NCBI RefSeq assembly: GCF_000374165.1
Contig: NZ_KB893728.1
Coordinates: 186,001-250,000 of the forward strand
Direction: 5' to 3'
Source of the DNA: Parafrankia elaeagni
GTDB lineage: Bacteria; Actinomycetota; Actinomycetes; Frankiales; Frankiaceae
DNA: 64,000 nucleotides
Part shown: positions 51,277 through 59,227 of the stretch, piece by piece
Layout of the letters: every line of letters begins with the position of its first letter
How positions within the stretch are numbered: the stretch's first letter is position 1
Notes under the pieces: model-generated
The model's database searches: none
Told to the model about the DNA's origin: nothing
What the model saw: the letters and a program-made list of their open reading frames with translations, nothing else
Translations under genes and position numbers: made by a program

Positions 51277-52311
51277 CTACCGGGTCGTGGTGACCCCGTC
51301 GAAGCCGCCCATGATCTCCTTCCAGGTCGTGTCGACCATGTCGCGTGCCGATCCTCCGCGGGTGAGGTGGTCGAGCGGGTCGCGTCCGGTCGCCTCCCGG
51401 GCCAGCTCCGACACCCGGGTGTACCGCTCGGCGTCCACCCCGGTGCTGACACCGATCGCGTCGGTGAACGCGAGGAGGTCCTCGGTCGGCAGGTTCCCGA
51501 GGACGTCCGGCTCGCCGGGGAACCACAGGTCGCCGCCGATGCCGCAGAACGCCGACTCCAACCAGTCGACACCGGTCTGCAGCGCGGCGAGGGCGTTCGC
51601 GAGCGCGAACCCGTTGCGGGCATGCAGGTGCAGCCCGAGCTCCAGGCCGGGGAAACGCTGCCGGGCCGCGGCCAGCGCCTCGGCGACCTGCACCGGGTTG
51701 GACATGCCGACGGTGTCACCGAAGTAGACCCCGGTCGCGCCGGCGTCGACGGCGCGACCGATGATCTCCATCCGCGTGGCGGGGTCGGTCGGCCCCACAC
51801 ACGGCGCGAAGAACGCCATCGCGATCCCGACGACGAGCGCGGCACCCTCGCGCCGGGCGGCCGCCCCGATCGCGGGCAGCTCGGCGAGGACCTCCTCGAC
51901 GCCGCGGCCCTGGTTGAGCCGGCTGACGTCCTCGTCGCAGCAGGTCAGCGCGACCAGGTGGTCGAGACCGCAGCCGGCGGCGCGCAGCGCGCCCTTCAGG
52001 TTCGGGACGAGCGCCCGGTAGCGGACCCCGTCGACCCGCGGCACGGCGGCCAGGACGGCTTCGGCGTCCGCGAGCTGGGGGAGGACCTTCGGGTGCGCGA
52101 ACGAGGCGACCTCGATCTCGCGCACCCCGGCCTCGACCAGCCGGTGGACGAGATCGACCTTCACCTCGGTCGGGATGGTCTGCTCCACCGACTGCAGGCC
52201 GTCCCGCAGCCCGACCTCGACCAGCGTCACGCTGCCCTGCAGGGCGAGCGCCGCTGCCGGCGACCCGCCCTCGGCCGGTGACCCGCCGTCGGCCGGTGTG
52301 GCCGGCGTCAT
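51277..52311 (-). CDS. HMG-CoA-lyase-like DRE-TIM aldolase lacking the catalytic loop cysteine
   Basis: A 344-residue DRE-TIM metallolyase. The divalent metal and catalytic sites are intact: Arg36-Asp37 (GLRDGLQ), His228 and His230 (LGLHLHARNG) and Asn273 (GNLPTED). The flexible loop that in HMG-CoA lyases reads GGCPYA and provides the proton-donating Cys is GIGGDLWFPG here, with Asp261 in its place. The enzyme should therefore cleave a related 3-hydroxy-3-methyl-type acyl-CoA, probably not HMG-CoA itself. Its ATG overlaps the stop of the CaiB/BaiF CoA-transferase gene (ATGA), consistent with activation followed by retro-aldol cleavage. Confidence 0.88.
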   Translation of the reverse strand: MTPATPADGGSPAEGGSPAAALALQGSVTLVEVGLRDGLQSVEQTIPTEVKVDLVHRLVEAGVREIEVASFAHPKVLPQLADAEAVLAAVPRVDGVRYRALVPNLKGALRAAGCGLDHLVALTCCDEDVSRLNQGRGVEEVLAELPAIGAAARREGAALVVGIAMAFFAPCVGPTDPATRMEIIGRAVDAGATGVYFGDTVGMSNPVQVAEALAAARQRFPGLELGLHLHARNGFALANALAALQTGVDWLESAFCGIGGDLWFPGEPDVLGNLPTEDLLAFTDAIGVSTGVDAERYTRVSELAREATGRDPLDHLTRGGSARDMVDTTWKEIMGGFDGVTTTR

Positions 52312-53549
52312 CGGACGACTCCCCGTTCACGCAGGTCGGCGATGTCACCGTCGCTGAATCCGAGCTCGTCCAGCAGGTCGTCGGTGGCGTCGCCGAGTGG
52401 CGGGCCGGCCCAGCGCACCCGTGCCGGGGTGCGGCCGAACCGCGGGACGACGGTCTGCATCGGCAGCTCCGACCCCTTGACATCCACCGCGACGATGGAC
52501 TGCCGGGCGGCGAAGTGCGGGTCGTCGAGCATTTCGGGGGCGCGGTAGACCATCCCGCACGGGACGGCGTGCTCCTCGCAGCTGCGCTCCACCTCGTGGT
52601 GGGTCAGCGTGCTGGTCCAGGCGGCGATGCGCTGGTCGAGCTCCTCCTGCCGGTCGCCGCGCGCACCGTGGGTGGCGTAACGGGGGTCGTCCGCCAGCTG
52701 CGGGTCACCCATGGCGGCGGCGAGCCGGCGGAAGACGGTGTCCTGGTTCGCGGCGATCAGCACCTCGGCGCCGTCCGAGGTCGGGTAGACGTTGGACGGG
52801 GCGACACCGGGAAGCACCGATCCGGTGCGCTCCCGGACGTGCCCGAAGGCGGCGAAGTCGGCGACCAGCGACTCGCTCATCGCGAGGACGGCCTCGTACA
52901 GCGCGCAGTCGACGACCTGCCCGCGCCCGCTGACTCCGCGCTCGACGAGCGCGGAGACAGCGCCGAGCGCGCCGAGGGTGCCGGCCAGGCTGTCGCCGAT
53001 CGACAGGCCGGCGCGGCTCGGCGGGCGGTCCGCCTCGCCGATGAGAGCCCGCAGCCCGCCCATCGCCTCGCCGATGGAGCCGTAGCCGGCCCGGGCGGCG
53101 TACGGGCCGGTCTGGCCGAAGCCGGTGACCCGCACCATGATCAGGCCGGGGTTGACGGCGGAGAGCTCCGGGTAGCCCAGGCCCCACCGCTCCATCGTGC
53201 CGGGGCGGAAGTTCTCCACCAGGATGTCGGCGGTGGCCGCGAGCCGGCGGACCAGCGCCTGGCCCTCGGCGCTGCGCAGGTCGCAGCCGAGCGAGCGCTT
53301 GTTCCGGGCCAGCACCGACCAGTGGACGGGGTCCCTCGTCCCGTCGGTGTGCCCCCAGCGCCGCATCGGGTCGCCGGCCGACGGATCCTCGATCTTGATG
53401 ACCTCGGCGCCGTAGTCGCCGAGGAGCTGGCCGCAGAACGGGCCGGCGATGAGCTGGCCGAGTTCCAGCACCCGGATGCCGGCGAGTGGCCCCTCACCGG
53501 GCCGTCGGCGTGCGGCCGGCGCGCTCGTCGTCCCGGGTTCGTCCACCAT
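52308..53549 (-). CDS. CaiB/BaiF family III CoA-transferase
   Basis: A 413-residue class III CoA-transferase that moves CoA between carboxylic acids via an aspartyl-anhydride. The family start GIRVLELGQLIAGPFCGQLLGDYGAEVIKIEDP, the VHWSVLARNKRSLGCDLRSAEGQAL block, DILVENFRPGTMERWGL and the catalytic Asp186 in GLSIGDSLAG are all present. It forms the tightest pair of the operon with the downstream lyase (4-base overlap) and follows the IclR gene by 27 bases. Function by context: CoA activation of the acid later split by the lyase. Confidence 0.93.
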   Translation of the reverse strand: MVDEPGTTSAPAARRRPGEGPLAGIRVLELGQLIAGPFCGQLLGDYGAEVIKIEDPSAGDPMRRWGHTDGTRDPVHWSVLARNKRSLGCDLRSAEGQALVRRLAATADILVENFRPGTMERWGLGYPELSAVNPGLIMVRVTGFGQTGPYAARAGYGSIGEAMGGLRALIGEADRPPSRAGLSIGDSLAGTLGALGAVSALVERGVSGRGQVVDCALYEAVLAMSESLVADFAAFGHVRERTGSVLPGVAPSNVYPTSDGAEVLIAANQDTVFRRLAAAMGDPQLADDPRYATHGARGDRQEELDQRIAAWTSTLTHHEVERSCEEHAVPCGMVYRAPEMLDDPHFAARQSIVAVDVKGSELPMQTVVPRFGRTPARVRWAGPPLGDATDDLLDELGFSDGDIADLRERGVVR

Positions 53550-53576
53550 CTCCGGTCTCCTCGATCCTCGGTGTGC

Positions 53577-54383
53577 CTACAGAAGCTGCTGGGAGATCGC
53601 CTTCGCGCAGTCCACCAGGGTCGGCGCGTGCCGGGCGGCCGACTCCAGGGAGAGCCGGAACGTGGGTGCGCCGATCGCCAGCGCCCCGACCAGGGCCCCG
53701 TGCGCGTCGGTGACCGGCGCGGCCATCGAGCTGAGCCCGCGTTCGCGTTCCTCCGGGGCGTACGCCCAGCCGCGACTCCGGGTCTCCCGCAGGTCGTCCT
53801 CCAGCCGCTCGCGGCTGACGATCGTGTTCGTGGTGTACGCGGTGAGGCCGGCGTCGAGGGCGGCCCGCAGCGCCTCGGGGTCGTAGGCCATGAAGACCTT
53901 CCCCGCGCCGCCGGCGTTGAGCGGCTGGATCTGGCCGACCCGGCCCTGGTAGATGATCGACTGCTCGGAGTGGCTGATCAGCACGGCGACCCGCGACCCG
54001 CCCTGGCGCACGTAGACGATGCTCGACTCGCCGGTGCGGTCGCGCAGCTCGGTGACGACCGGCTTCGCCGCCTCGATCAGGTCGGAGCCGGCGGTCGCCG
54101 CCGCCGACCAGGCCATCACCCGCAGCCCGATCGAGTAGAAGTCACCTGTCCGCGCCAGCAGGTTCTCCTGGACGAGTGACCGCAGGATCCGGGCGACCGT
54201 CGTCGCCGGCAGGTCGGTGGCCGCCCGGACGTCCGATGCCCGCAGCCGCGGCTGCCCCCGGGAGAAGCAGTCGAGGATCAGCGCCTGGCGGTGGAGTACC
54301 TGCACCGCGTCGGCGTCCCGGGCTGCCCCGCGCTCCGGCTCGTCGTCCTGGTCGTTGGTTCGCAATCGGTGTGCTGCCTTCAA
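53577..54383 (-). CDS. IclR-family regulator
   Basis: A 268-residue IclR protein. The N-terminal winged helix is RQALILDCFSRGQPRLRASDVRAATDLPATTVARILRSLVQENLLARTGDFYSIG. The effector domain includes GESSIVYVRQGGSRVAVLISHSEQSIIYQGRVGQIQPLNAGGAGKVFMAY. It is embedded inside the catabolic operon it probably controls, 16 bases from the isomerase-like gene and 27 from the CoA-transferase. The only good start is TTG at 54383 without a clear ribosome-binding site. A 12-bp direct repeat (TCAGTGGTGGAG) lies just ahead of it. Confidence 0.92.
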   Translation of the reverse strand: MKAAHRLRTNDQDDEPERGAARDADAVQVLHRQALILDCFSRGQPRLRASDVRAATDLPATTVARILRSLVQENLLARTGDFYSIGLRVMAWSAAATAGSDLIEAAKPVVTELRDRTGESSIVYVRQGGSRVAVLISHSEQSIIYQGRVGQIQPLNAGGAGKVFMAYDPEALRAALDAGLTAYTTNTIVSRERLEDDLRETRSRGWAYAPEERERGLSSMAAPVTDAHGALVGALAIGAPTFRLSLESAARHAPTLVDCAKAISQQLL

Positions 54384-54399
54384 ATTCAGTGGTGGAGGG

Positions 54400-55158
54400 T
54401 CAGTGGTGGAGAAGGAGTGAGCCGAATCCCTCGCGCCGGTCCGGCAGACCGGCCCGGCGCAGGGCGTGCCAGTACGTCGCCGTGTTCACCGCGATGACCG
54501 GCAGCCCGAGCCAGCGCTCGGCCTCGTCGGCGAGCCGGGCCATCGAGAGGTTCGCGCCGAACTGGATGATGGCCCGCGGCCGGTCCCGCGCCAGGTCGGT
54601 GAGGGCGGTGCGGACGTCCGCCTCGGGGATGTGGGAGATCTGCAGCGGGGTGGGCGCCCGCAGGTGGATCGCCCGCCGGTAGTCGTAGCCGAGCTCCTCG
54701 ACGAACCCGCGCAGGTGCCCGTCGGCGTCCGGCATGTACGGGGTGACCAGGGAGACCTCACCGCCGTCGATGCCCAGTGCCGCCAGCGCGGCGGGCAGGG
54801 CATCCGCCGCGTGGATGAGGGTCAGCGGGCCGAACCTCTCGGCGAGGCGCTTCTCGATCGCCCGCGCGGCGGACACTCCGCCCTGGTAGACAGCCTCGAT
54901 CGAGACACCCATGAGGACACAGTCCGGGGCGCAGGACAGCACCCGTTCGACGGCGTCGTCCAGCGCGCCGTCGATGGCGCGGACGAGTTCCTGGAACCCG
55001 GAGTCCCCGTCGATCGGCTTCTCCGGGATGTGGATGCGCGCCACGTGGTTCGTCACCCCGTACGGCCGCATCGCGTCGTACTCGGGCTGGACCACCGTGT
55101 TGACCGACGGTGTCACCACGCCGAACTTGGCGCGGTACCCCAGCGGGTCACCGGGCAT
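54400..55158 (-). CDS. Maleate isomerase/arylmalonate decarboxylase-like protein without catalytic cysteines
   Basis: A 252-residue Asp/Glu-racemase-superfamily protein. Fold motifs are clear: FGVVTPSVNTVVQPEYDAM, CVLMGVSIEAVYQGG, VSLVTPYMPDADGHLRGF and RAIIQFGANLSMARLADEAERWLGLPVIAVNTATYWHALR. The positions that hold Cys in maleate isomerases and AMDases (CTS-type loop and SCTNL-type loop) are Gly-Val-Ser and Gly-Ala-Asn, so thiol-based isomerisation or racemisation is not possible. The ATG at 55158 has GAGGAGA 8 bases upstream and overlaps the end of the OYE gene by 11 bases. It may be a decarboxylase, hydrolase or binding protein of the pathway acid. Confidence 0.85.
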   Translation of the reverse strand: MPGDPLGYRAKFGVVTPSVNTVVQPEYDAMRPYGVTNHVARIHIPEKPIDGDSGFQELVRAIDGALDDAVERVLSCAPDCVLMGVSIEAVYQGGVSAARAIEKRLAERFGPLTLIHAADALPAALAALGIDGGEVSLVTPYMPDADGHLRGFVEELGYDYRRAIHLRAPTPLQISHIPEADVRTALTDLARDRPRAIIQFGANLSMARLADEAERWLGLPVIAVNTATYWHALRRAGLPDRREGFGSLLLHH

Positions 55159-57196
55159 GGTCTCGTCTCCTCGGGCCTGGTAGCGGGTGGGCGGCGGCAG
55201 TGATCGACCGGGCGGCGAGGTCACCGTCCCAGACGGCGTCGAACACCCGGCGCGGGGCGACGCAGTCCCCGACGGCCACCGCGTGCTGGCCGGCGGCGCG
55301 GAGCTCGCGCAGCAGGCCGTCCTCGGCGATCTGCCCGGTCACCAGCACCACCGCGTCGACTGGTTCACGCACCTCCTCCTCGCCGGTGTGGACGTCCGCG
55401 AGACGCACCCTGTCCTCGTCGATGGCGACGAGCTCGAGGCCGGCGGTGAGCCGGACCCCGGCCCGGCGCAGCCGCCCGGTGACGCTTGGCAGGTCGTGGC
55501 TGTCGGCCAGCCCGATGCCGACGTGGGGCAGCCGGGTGACGATCTCGACGGTGCGGCCGGCGGCCAGGTACTCGGCGGCGGCGAGGGCCCGGCGGTCCCC
55601 GATGTCGTCGAGGACGAGCACCGACGCCGGCAGCGTCACCTGGTCACCGAGGACCTCCCTGACCGTGTAGACGTTCCACTGGCCGGTGCCCGGGACAGGG
55701 GCCGACCCGGGCGCCCACCGGGACGGCCGCAGCGCCGTCCACCCGTCGCGGCGCGGGACGGACCCGGTCGCCACGACGCAGGTGTCGTAATGGCCGGCGA
55801 GCTCCGCGGCGCTCACCTCGTGGCCCAGCCGCAGGGTGACGTCGTGGTGCCGCAGCTGCTCGGTCATCCAGTCGGTGATGCCGAGCCACTCCCGGTAGGG
55901 CTCGGCGGCGCTGAGCCAGCGCACCTGGCCACCGGTTTCCGCCGCCCGCTCGAACAGCGTCACCCGGTGGCCCAGCTCGGCGGCGGTCAGTGCCGCCCGC
56001 AGCCCCGCCGGCCCCGCCCCGACGACCGCGACGCTGGCCGCGGGCGTGGTGGTGGCGGTGGCCGCGGCCACCACGGTCCCGGCCTCCCGCCCGACGTCCG
56101 GGTTGTGGATGCAGGCGAGCGAGGTGCGGGCGATCGAGGCGATGCAGTGGTTCGCGCCCACACACGGCCGGATGTCGTTGGGACGCCCCGCCGCGGCCTT
56201 CGCCACCCACTGCGAGTCGGCGATCAGCTGCCGGGCCATCCCGACGAAATCCGCCTGGCCGCGCTGGAGCACGGCCTCGGCCAAATCGGGGGTGGTGATG
56301 CGCCCGACGGCGATGACGGGCAGCCCGCCGGCGGCCGCCCTGATCTGTTCGGTCGCCGGGAGCTCGTAACCCGCCGGCGCGGGGGCGGCACCGTAGATGA
56401 GCATCCGGTCGAGGTAGGTGCCCTGGGAGACGGAGATGTAGTCCACCTTGCCGGTGGCGGCGATCCGCCGGGTGATCTCCACCCAGTCCGCGGGGCGCAG
56501 CGCGGCCTCGAAGTCGCCGTCGTCGCCGTTGACCCGGATGCCGACGACCAGGTGCGGCGGCACCACGGAGCGGACCCGCTCGATGATGCGCTCGACCAGC
56601 CGGAACCGGTTCCGCGCGTTGCCGCCGTAGTCGTCGGTGCGGTGGTTGGTGGCGGGGGAGAGGAACTGCCCGAGCAGGTAGCCGTGCGCCAGCCCGTGGA
56701 TCTCCACCCCGTCGAGGCCGCCCTCGACGGCGAGCCGCGCCGACTGCTCGTAGCCGTCGACGAGCTCGTCGATCTCCGCGGCGGTCACCTCGTGCGGGAT
56801 CTCCCGGTACACCGCGCACGGGACCGGGCTCGGCGCCCACACCGGCAGCCGGCTCACCACGCTGTCCGTCTCCCGGCCGCGGTGCCACAGCTGGGCGAAC
56901 AGCAGGGTGCCGTGCGGCTGGACGGCCGCCGCGACCTTGCGGTAGCTCTCCACGACCGCCGGGTCGTAGGCGAGCACGACACCGGTGCGGGGCTGGCTCG
57001 TCGGATGGACCGACGTCGCCTCCATCGTGATGACCGCGACCCCGTTCGCCGCCCGCTCGCCGTAGTAGGCGGCGTGCGCGTCGGAGTAGGTGTGGTCGGT
57101 GGTGAACTCGGTCGCGTGGGCCGTCATCCAGACCCGGTTGCGGGTGGTGCGCGGACCGAGCCGTCCGGGGGTGAACAGCGCTGGGTAGGTCGTCAT
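55148..57196 (-). CDS. Old yellow enzyme-type NADH:flavin/2,4-dienoyl-CoA reductase-like oxidoreductase
   Basis: A 682-residue flavo-iron-sulfur enzyme of the 2,4-dienoyl-CoA reductase/trimethylamine dehydrogenase family. The FMN TIM barrel covers residues 1-330 (LGPRTTRNRVWMTAHATEF, GVEIHGLAHGYLLGQFLSP, DDYGGNARNRFRL). The FAD/NAD(P) domain begins at ~385 (VAVVGAGPAGLRAALTAAELGHRVTLFE). The Fe-S loop gives Cys345, Cys351 and Cys362, but the second ligand position is Ala348 (family C-x2-C-x2-C-x11-12-C). The cluster may be 3Fe-4S or lost. It likely reduces or dehydrogenates a CoA or carboxylic substrate in this operon. Confidence 0.9.
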   Translation of the reverse strand: MTTYPALFTPGRLGPRTTRNRVWMTAHATEFTTDHTYSDAHAAYYGERAANGVAVITMEATSVHPTSQPRTGVVLAYDPAVVESYRKVAAAVQPHGTLLFAQLWHRGRETDSVVSRLPVWAPSPVPCAVYREIPHEVTAAEIDELVDGYEQSARLAVEGGLDGVEIHGLAHGYLLGQFLSPATNHRTDDYGGNARNRFRLVERIIERVRSVVPPHLVVGIRVNGDDGDFEAALRPADWVEITRRIAATGKVDYISVSQGTYLDRMLIYGAAPAPAGYELPATEQIRAAAGGLPVIAVGRITTPDLAEAVLQRGQADFVGMARQLIADSQWVAKAAAGRPNDIRPCVGANHCIASIARTSLACIHNPDVGREAGTVVAAATATTTPAASVAVVGAGPAGLRAALTAAELGHRVTLFERAAETGGQVRWLSAAEPYREWLGITDWMTEQLRHHDVTLRLGHEVSAAELAGHYDTCVVATGSVPRRDGWTALRPSRWAPGSAPVPGTGQWNVYTVREVLGDQVTLPASVLVLDDIGDRRALAAAEYLAAGRTVEIVTRLPHVGIGLADSHDLPSVTGRLRRAGVRLTAGLELVAIDEDRVRLADVHTGEEEVREPVDAVVLVTGQIAEDGLLRELRAAGQHAVAVGDCVAPRRVFDAVWDGDLAARSITAAAHPLPGPRRRDHAR

Positions 57197-57206
57197 CCCG
57201 CCTGGC

Positions 57207-58037
57207 CTACTGGATCGGCTCGTCGCCGAGGAGAGTCGTCCGGTGCATGACGCGCGGCTTCGAGCGGTCGAACTCGCAGGCCCGGTGGACGAGGCCGCGG
57301 TTGTCCCAGATCACCATGTCGCCCACCGTCCAGGTGTGGCGCAGCACCCGGTCGGGGGTGGTGGTGCGCTGCTCCAGTTCGTCGAGCAGCTCCCGACCCT
57401 CGGCGGCCTCCAGCCCCACCACGTGGGACGTCGTCGACCCGATCACGAGCGAGCGGCGGCCGGAGCGCTGCTCCCAGACCAGCGGGTGCGTCCGTTCCGG
57501 CCGGGACGCCCACTCCGCCAGCTGCTCCGGTGTCGGGTCCGGGTAGCTGTGGCGCTGCACGGCCTCGAAGGTGTGCACCACCCGCAGCTTCGCGAAGCGC
57601 TCCTTCTCCGCGGCGGAGAGGGCCTCGTACGCGTTGTAGGTGCTGGCGAACTCCGTCTCGCCGCCCTCGGCGGCGACCACGTGGGCGCTGAGGACCCCGG
57701 CCTTCGGCGGGGGCACGGCGTCGAGGCAGCCGTCCAGGTGCCAGCGGTCGTTGCTGCGGAAGTACTCCGCGTTCGGGTTCGCCGGGTCGAAGCTGATCTC
57801 GGTGACCTCGGGGATCCGGTACTTGGCGGACTTCGCCAGGCTGCCCAGCTTCCGGCAGAACTCCACCTGGCTCTCGTCGTCAGCGTGTAATTCGCGGAAA
57901 AGCAGCACGCCGTACTCCTCCAGCGCGGCTGTGCAGGCCCCCGGCAGATCGTCGTCGGCGCGCAGGCGCTCGACGTCGACACCGAGGATCTCCACCCCGA
58001 CGTGCTCGCTCAGTCTCTCCACGGCGATCACGGCCAT
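57207..58037 (-). CDS. TauD/TfdA-family 2-oxoglutarate Fe(II) dioxygenase
   Basis: A 276-residue jelly-roll dioxygenase. The Fe(II) facial triad His100-x-Asp102 (RWHLDGCLD) and His251 (NRGLVHRACEF) is complete, and Arg266 (RVMHRTTLLG) would bind the 2-oxoglutarate carboxylate. N-terminal LRADDDLPGACTAALEEYGVLLFREL is typical. Members hydroxylate sulfonates, aryloxyacids, glutarate or other carboxylates. It is the first gene of the tightly packed run and is followed after 10 bases by the OYE gene. An oxygen-dependent hydroxylation of the pathway acid is the natural first or second step. Confidence 0.93.
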   Translation of the reverse strand: MAVIAVERLSEHVGVEILGVDVERLRADDDLPGACTAALEEYGVLLFRELHADDESQVEFCRKLGSLAKSAKYRIPEVTEISFDPANPNAEYFRSNDRWHLDGCLDAVPPPKAGVLSAHVVAAEGGETEFASTYNAYEALSAAEKERFAKLRVVHTFEAVQRHSYPDPTPEQLAEWASRPERTHPLVWEQRSGRRSLVIGSTTSHVVGLEAAEGRELLDELEQRTTTPDRVLRHTWTVGDMVIWDNRGLVHRACEFDRSKPRVMHRTTLLGDEPIQ

Positions 58038-58187
58038 CCGTCGTTCCTCCTCCTGCCGGTGCCCCGCCCGGGAGCCACCGACCCGCTGGTCCTGTTCGTG
58101 CCTTCCTCGCGTTCGCGTCGACCCACCGCGGCGCTCGGATCCACTGCGGCGCTCGGATCGTGGTTCGATTGTGCTACTGATCGTCCG

Positions 58188-59006
58188 TCAGATCCGGCGT
58201 CCGGCCGGTACCTCGTTGTGTCTGCGTGGCCAGCGGAACATCGCGTTCGACGCGTGCTGGCCGCCGTTGATCAGCAGGGTCACGCCGGAGACCCAGCCGG
58301 CCTCCGCCGAGCACAGGTAGAGCGCCGCGGCCGAGACGTCGTCGACATGGCCCACCCGGTTGATCGGGTAGAACGACGCCAGGTCGATCTGGTCCTCCTC
58401 GGAGACCAGCCGGTCGGCGACGAGCGGGGTGTCGATGAGGCCGGGCGCGATCGCGTTCACCCGGATCCCGTGCGTGCCGAACTCCATGCCCAGCGTCGAG
58501 GTCAGATGATTGATGGCCGACTTCGCCGACCCGTAGAGCACGGCGCCGGGTGTCGGGAACAGGCCGCCGGTCGAGGTGATGTTGAGAATGGCGCCGGGAA
58601 TGCCCAGGCGCACCATCGACTCCGCGGCCTTGATCGAGGTGAACAGCGCCGACTTCACATGCAGCTGGTAGACGTGGTCGACGTCGTCGTCGGTGAGATC
58701 GAAGGTGGAGCGCTCGAGCCGCCCGGTGTCACCGGCCGAGTTCACGAGGACGTCGATCCGCCCCATCACGTCGAGCGCGCGGGTGACCAGGTCCTGCGGG
58801 GCGCCGCGGGCGGTCAGGTCGACGGGCAGCGCCCACGCCTCCCGGCCCAGCTCCTTGATCTCCCGGACGGTGTCGTCGAGCTGCCCGGGGCTGCGGGCGG
58901 CGACGGCGACGTCCGCTCCGGCCTTCGCGTAGGCCAGTGCGATGGCCCGGCCGATGCCGCGGCCACCCCCGGTGATCAGGGCCCTGCGGCCAGCATAGGA
59001 GAACAT
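58188..59006 (-). CDS. Short-chain dehydrogenase/reductase
   Basis: A 272-residue SDR. Cofactor motif TGGGRGIG near residue 12, NSAG near residue 88, and catalytic Ser (ILNITSTGG), Tyr and Lys (YGSAKSAINHL) are all present, as is the PG loop IAPGLIDTP. The ATG at 59006 has GGAGG 7 bases upstream. It precedes the dioxygenase by 150 bases on the same strand and is probably part of the same regulon, suited to oxidising the hydroxyl group introduced by the dioxygenase. NAD(P) preference cannot be called with confidence. Confidence 0.93.
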   Translation of the reverse strand: MFSYAGRRALITGGGRGIGRAIALAYAKAGADVAVAARSPGQLDDTVREIKELGREAWALPVDLTARGAPQDLVTRALDVMGRIDVLVNSAGDTGRLERSTFDLTDDDVDHVYQLHVKSALFTSIKAAESMVRLGIPGAILNITSTGGLFPTPGAVLYGSAKSAINHLTSTLGMEFGTHGIRVNAIAPGLIDTPLVADRLVSEEDQIDLASFYPINRVGHVDDVSAAALYLCSAEAGWVSGVTLLINGGQHASNAMFRWPRRHNEVPAGRRI

Positions 59007-59227
59007 GATCGACCTCCGCACGTGGTAGCGATCCGGCCGGGGCTCCGCGAGCGTCTCCTGGCCGGCCGACGTGACCGTATCGTGGTTACTGGACCCGAGA
59101 TACGGCTTCGACGAAAAATCATTGTTCGGGCAACCTGCCCCGGATCGCCATCCACTGAGACGCTCCGACCGTCTTTGTGTGGATATCGGAGGTAAGGTTC
59201 CACCCCGTCACCACCTACGCTGGACGC

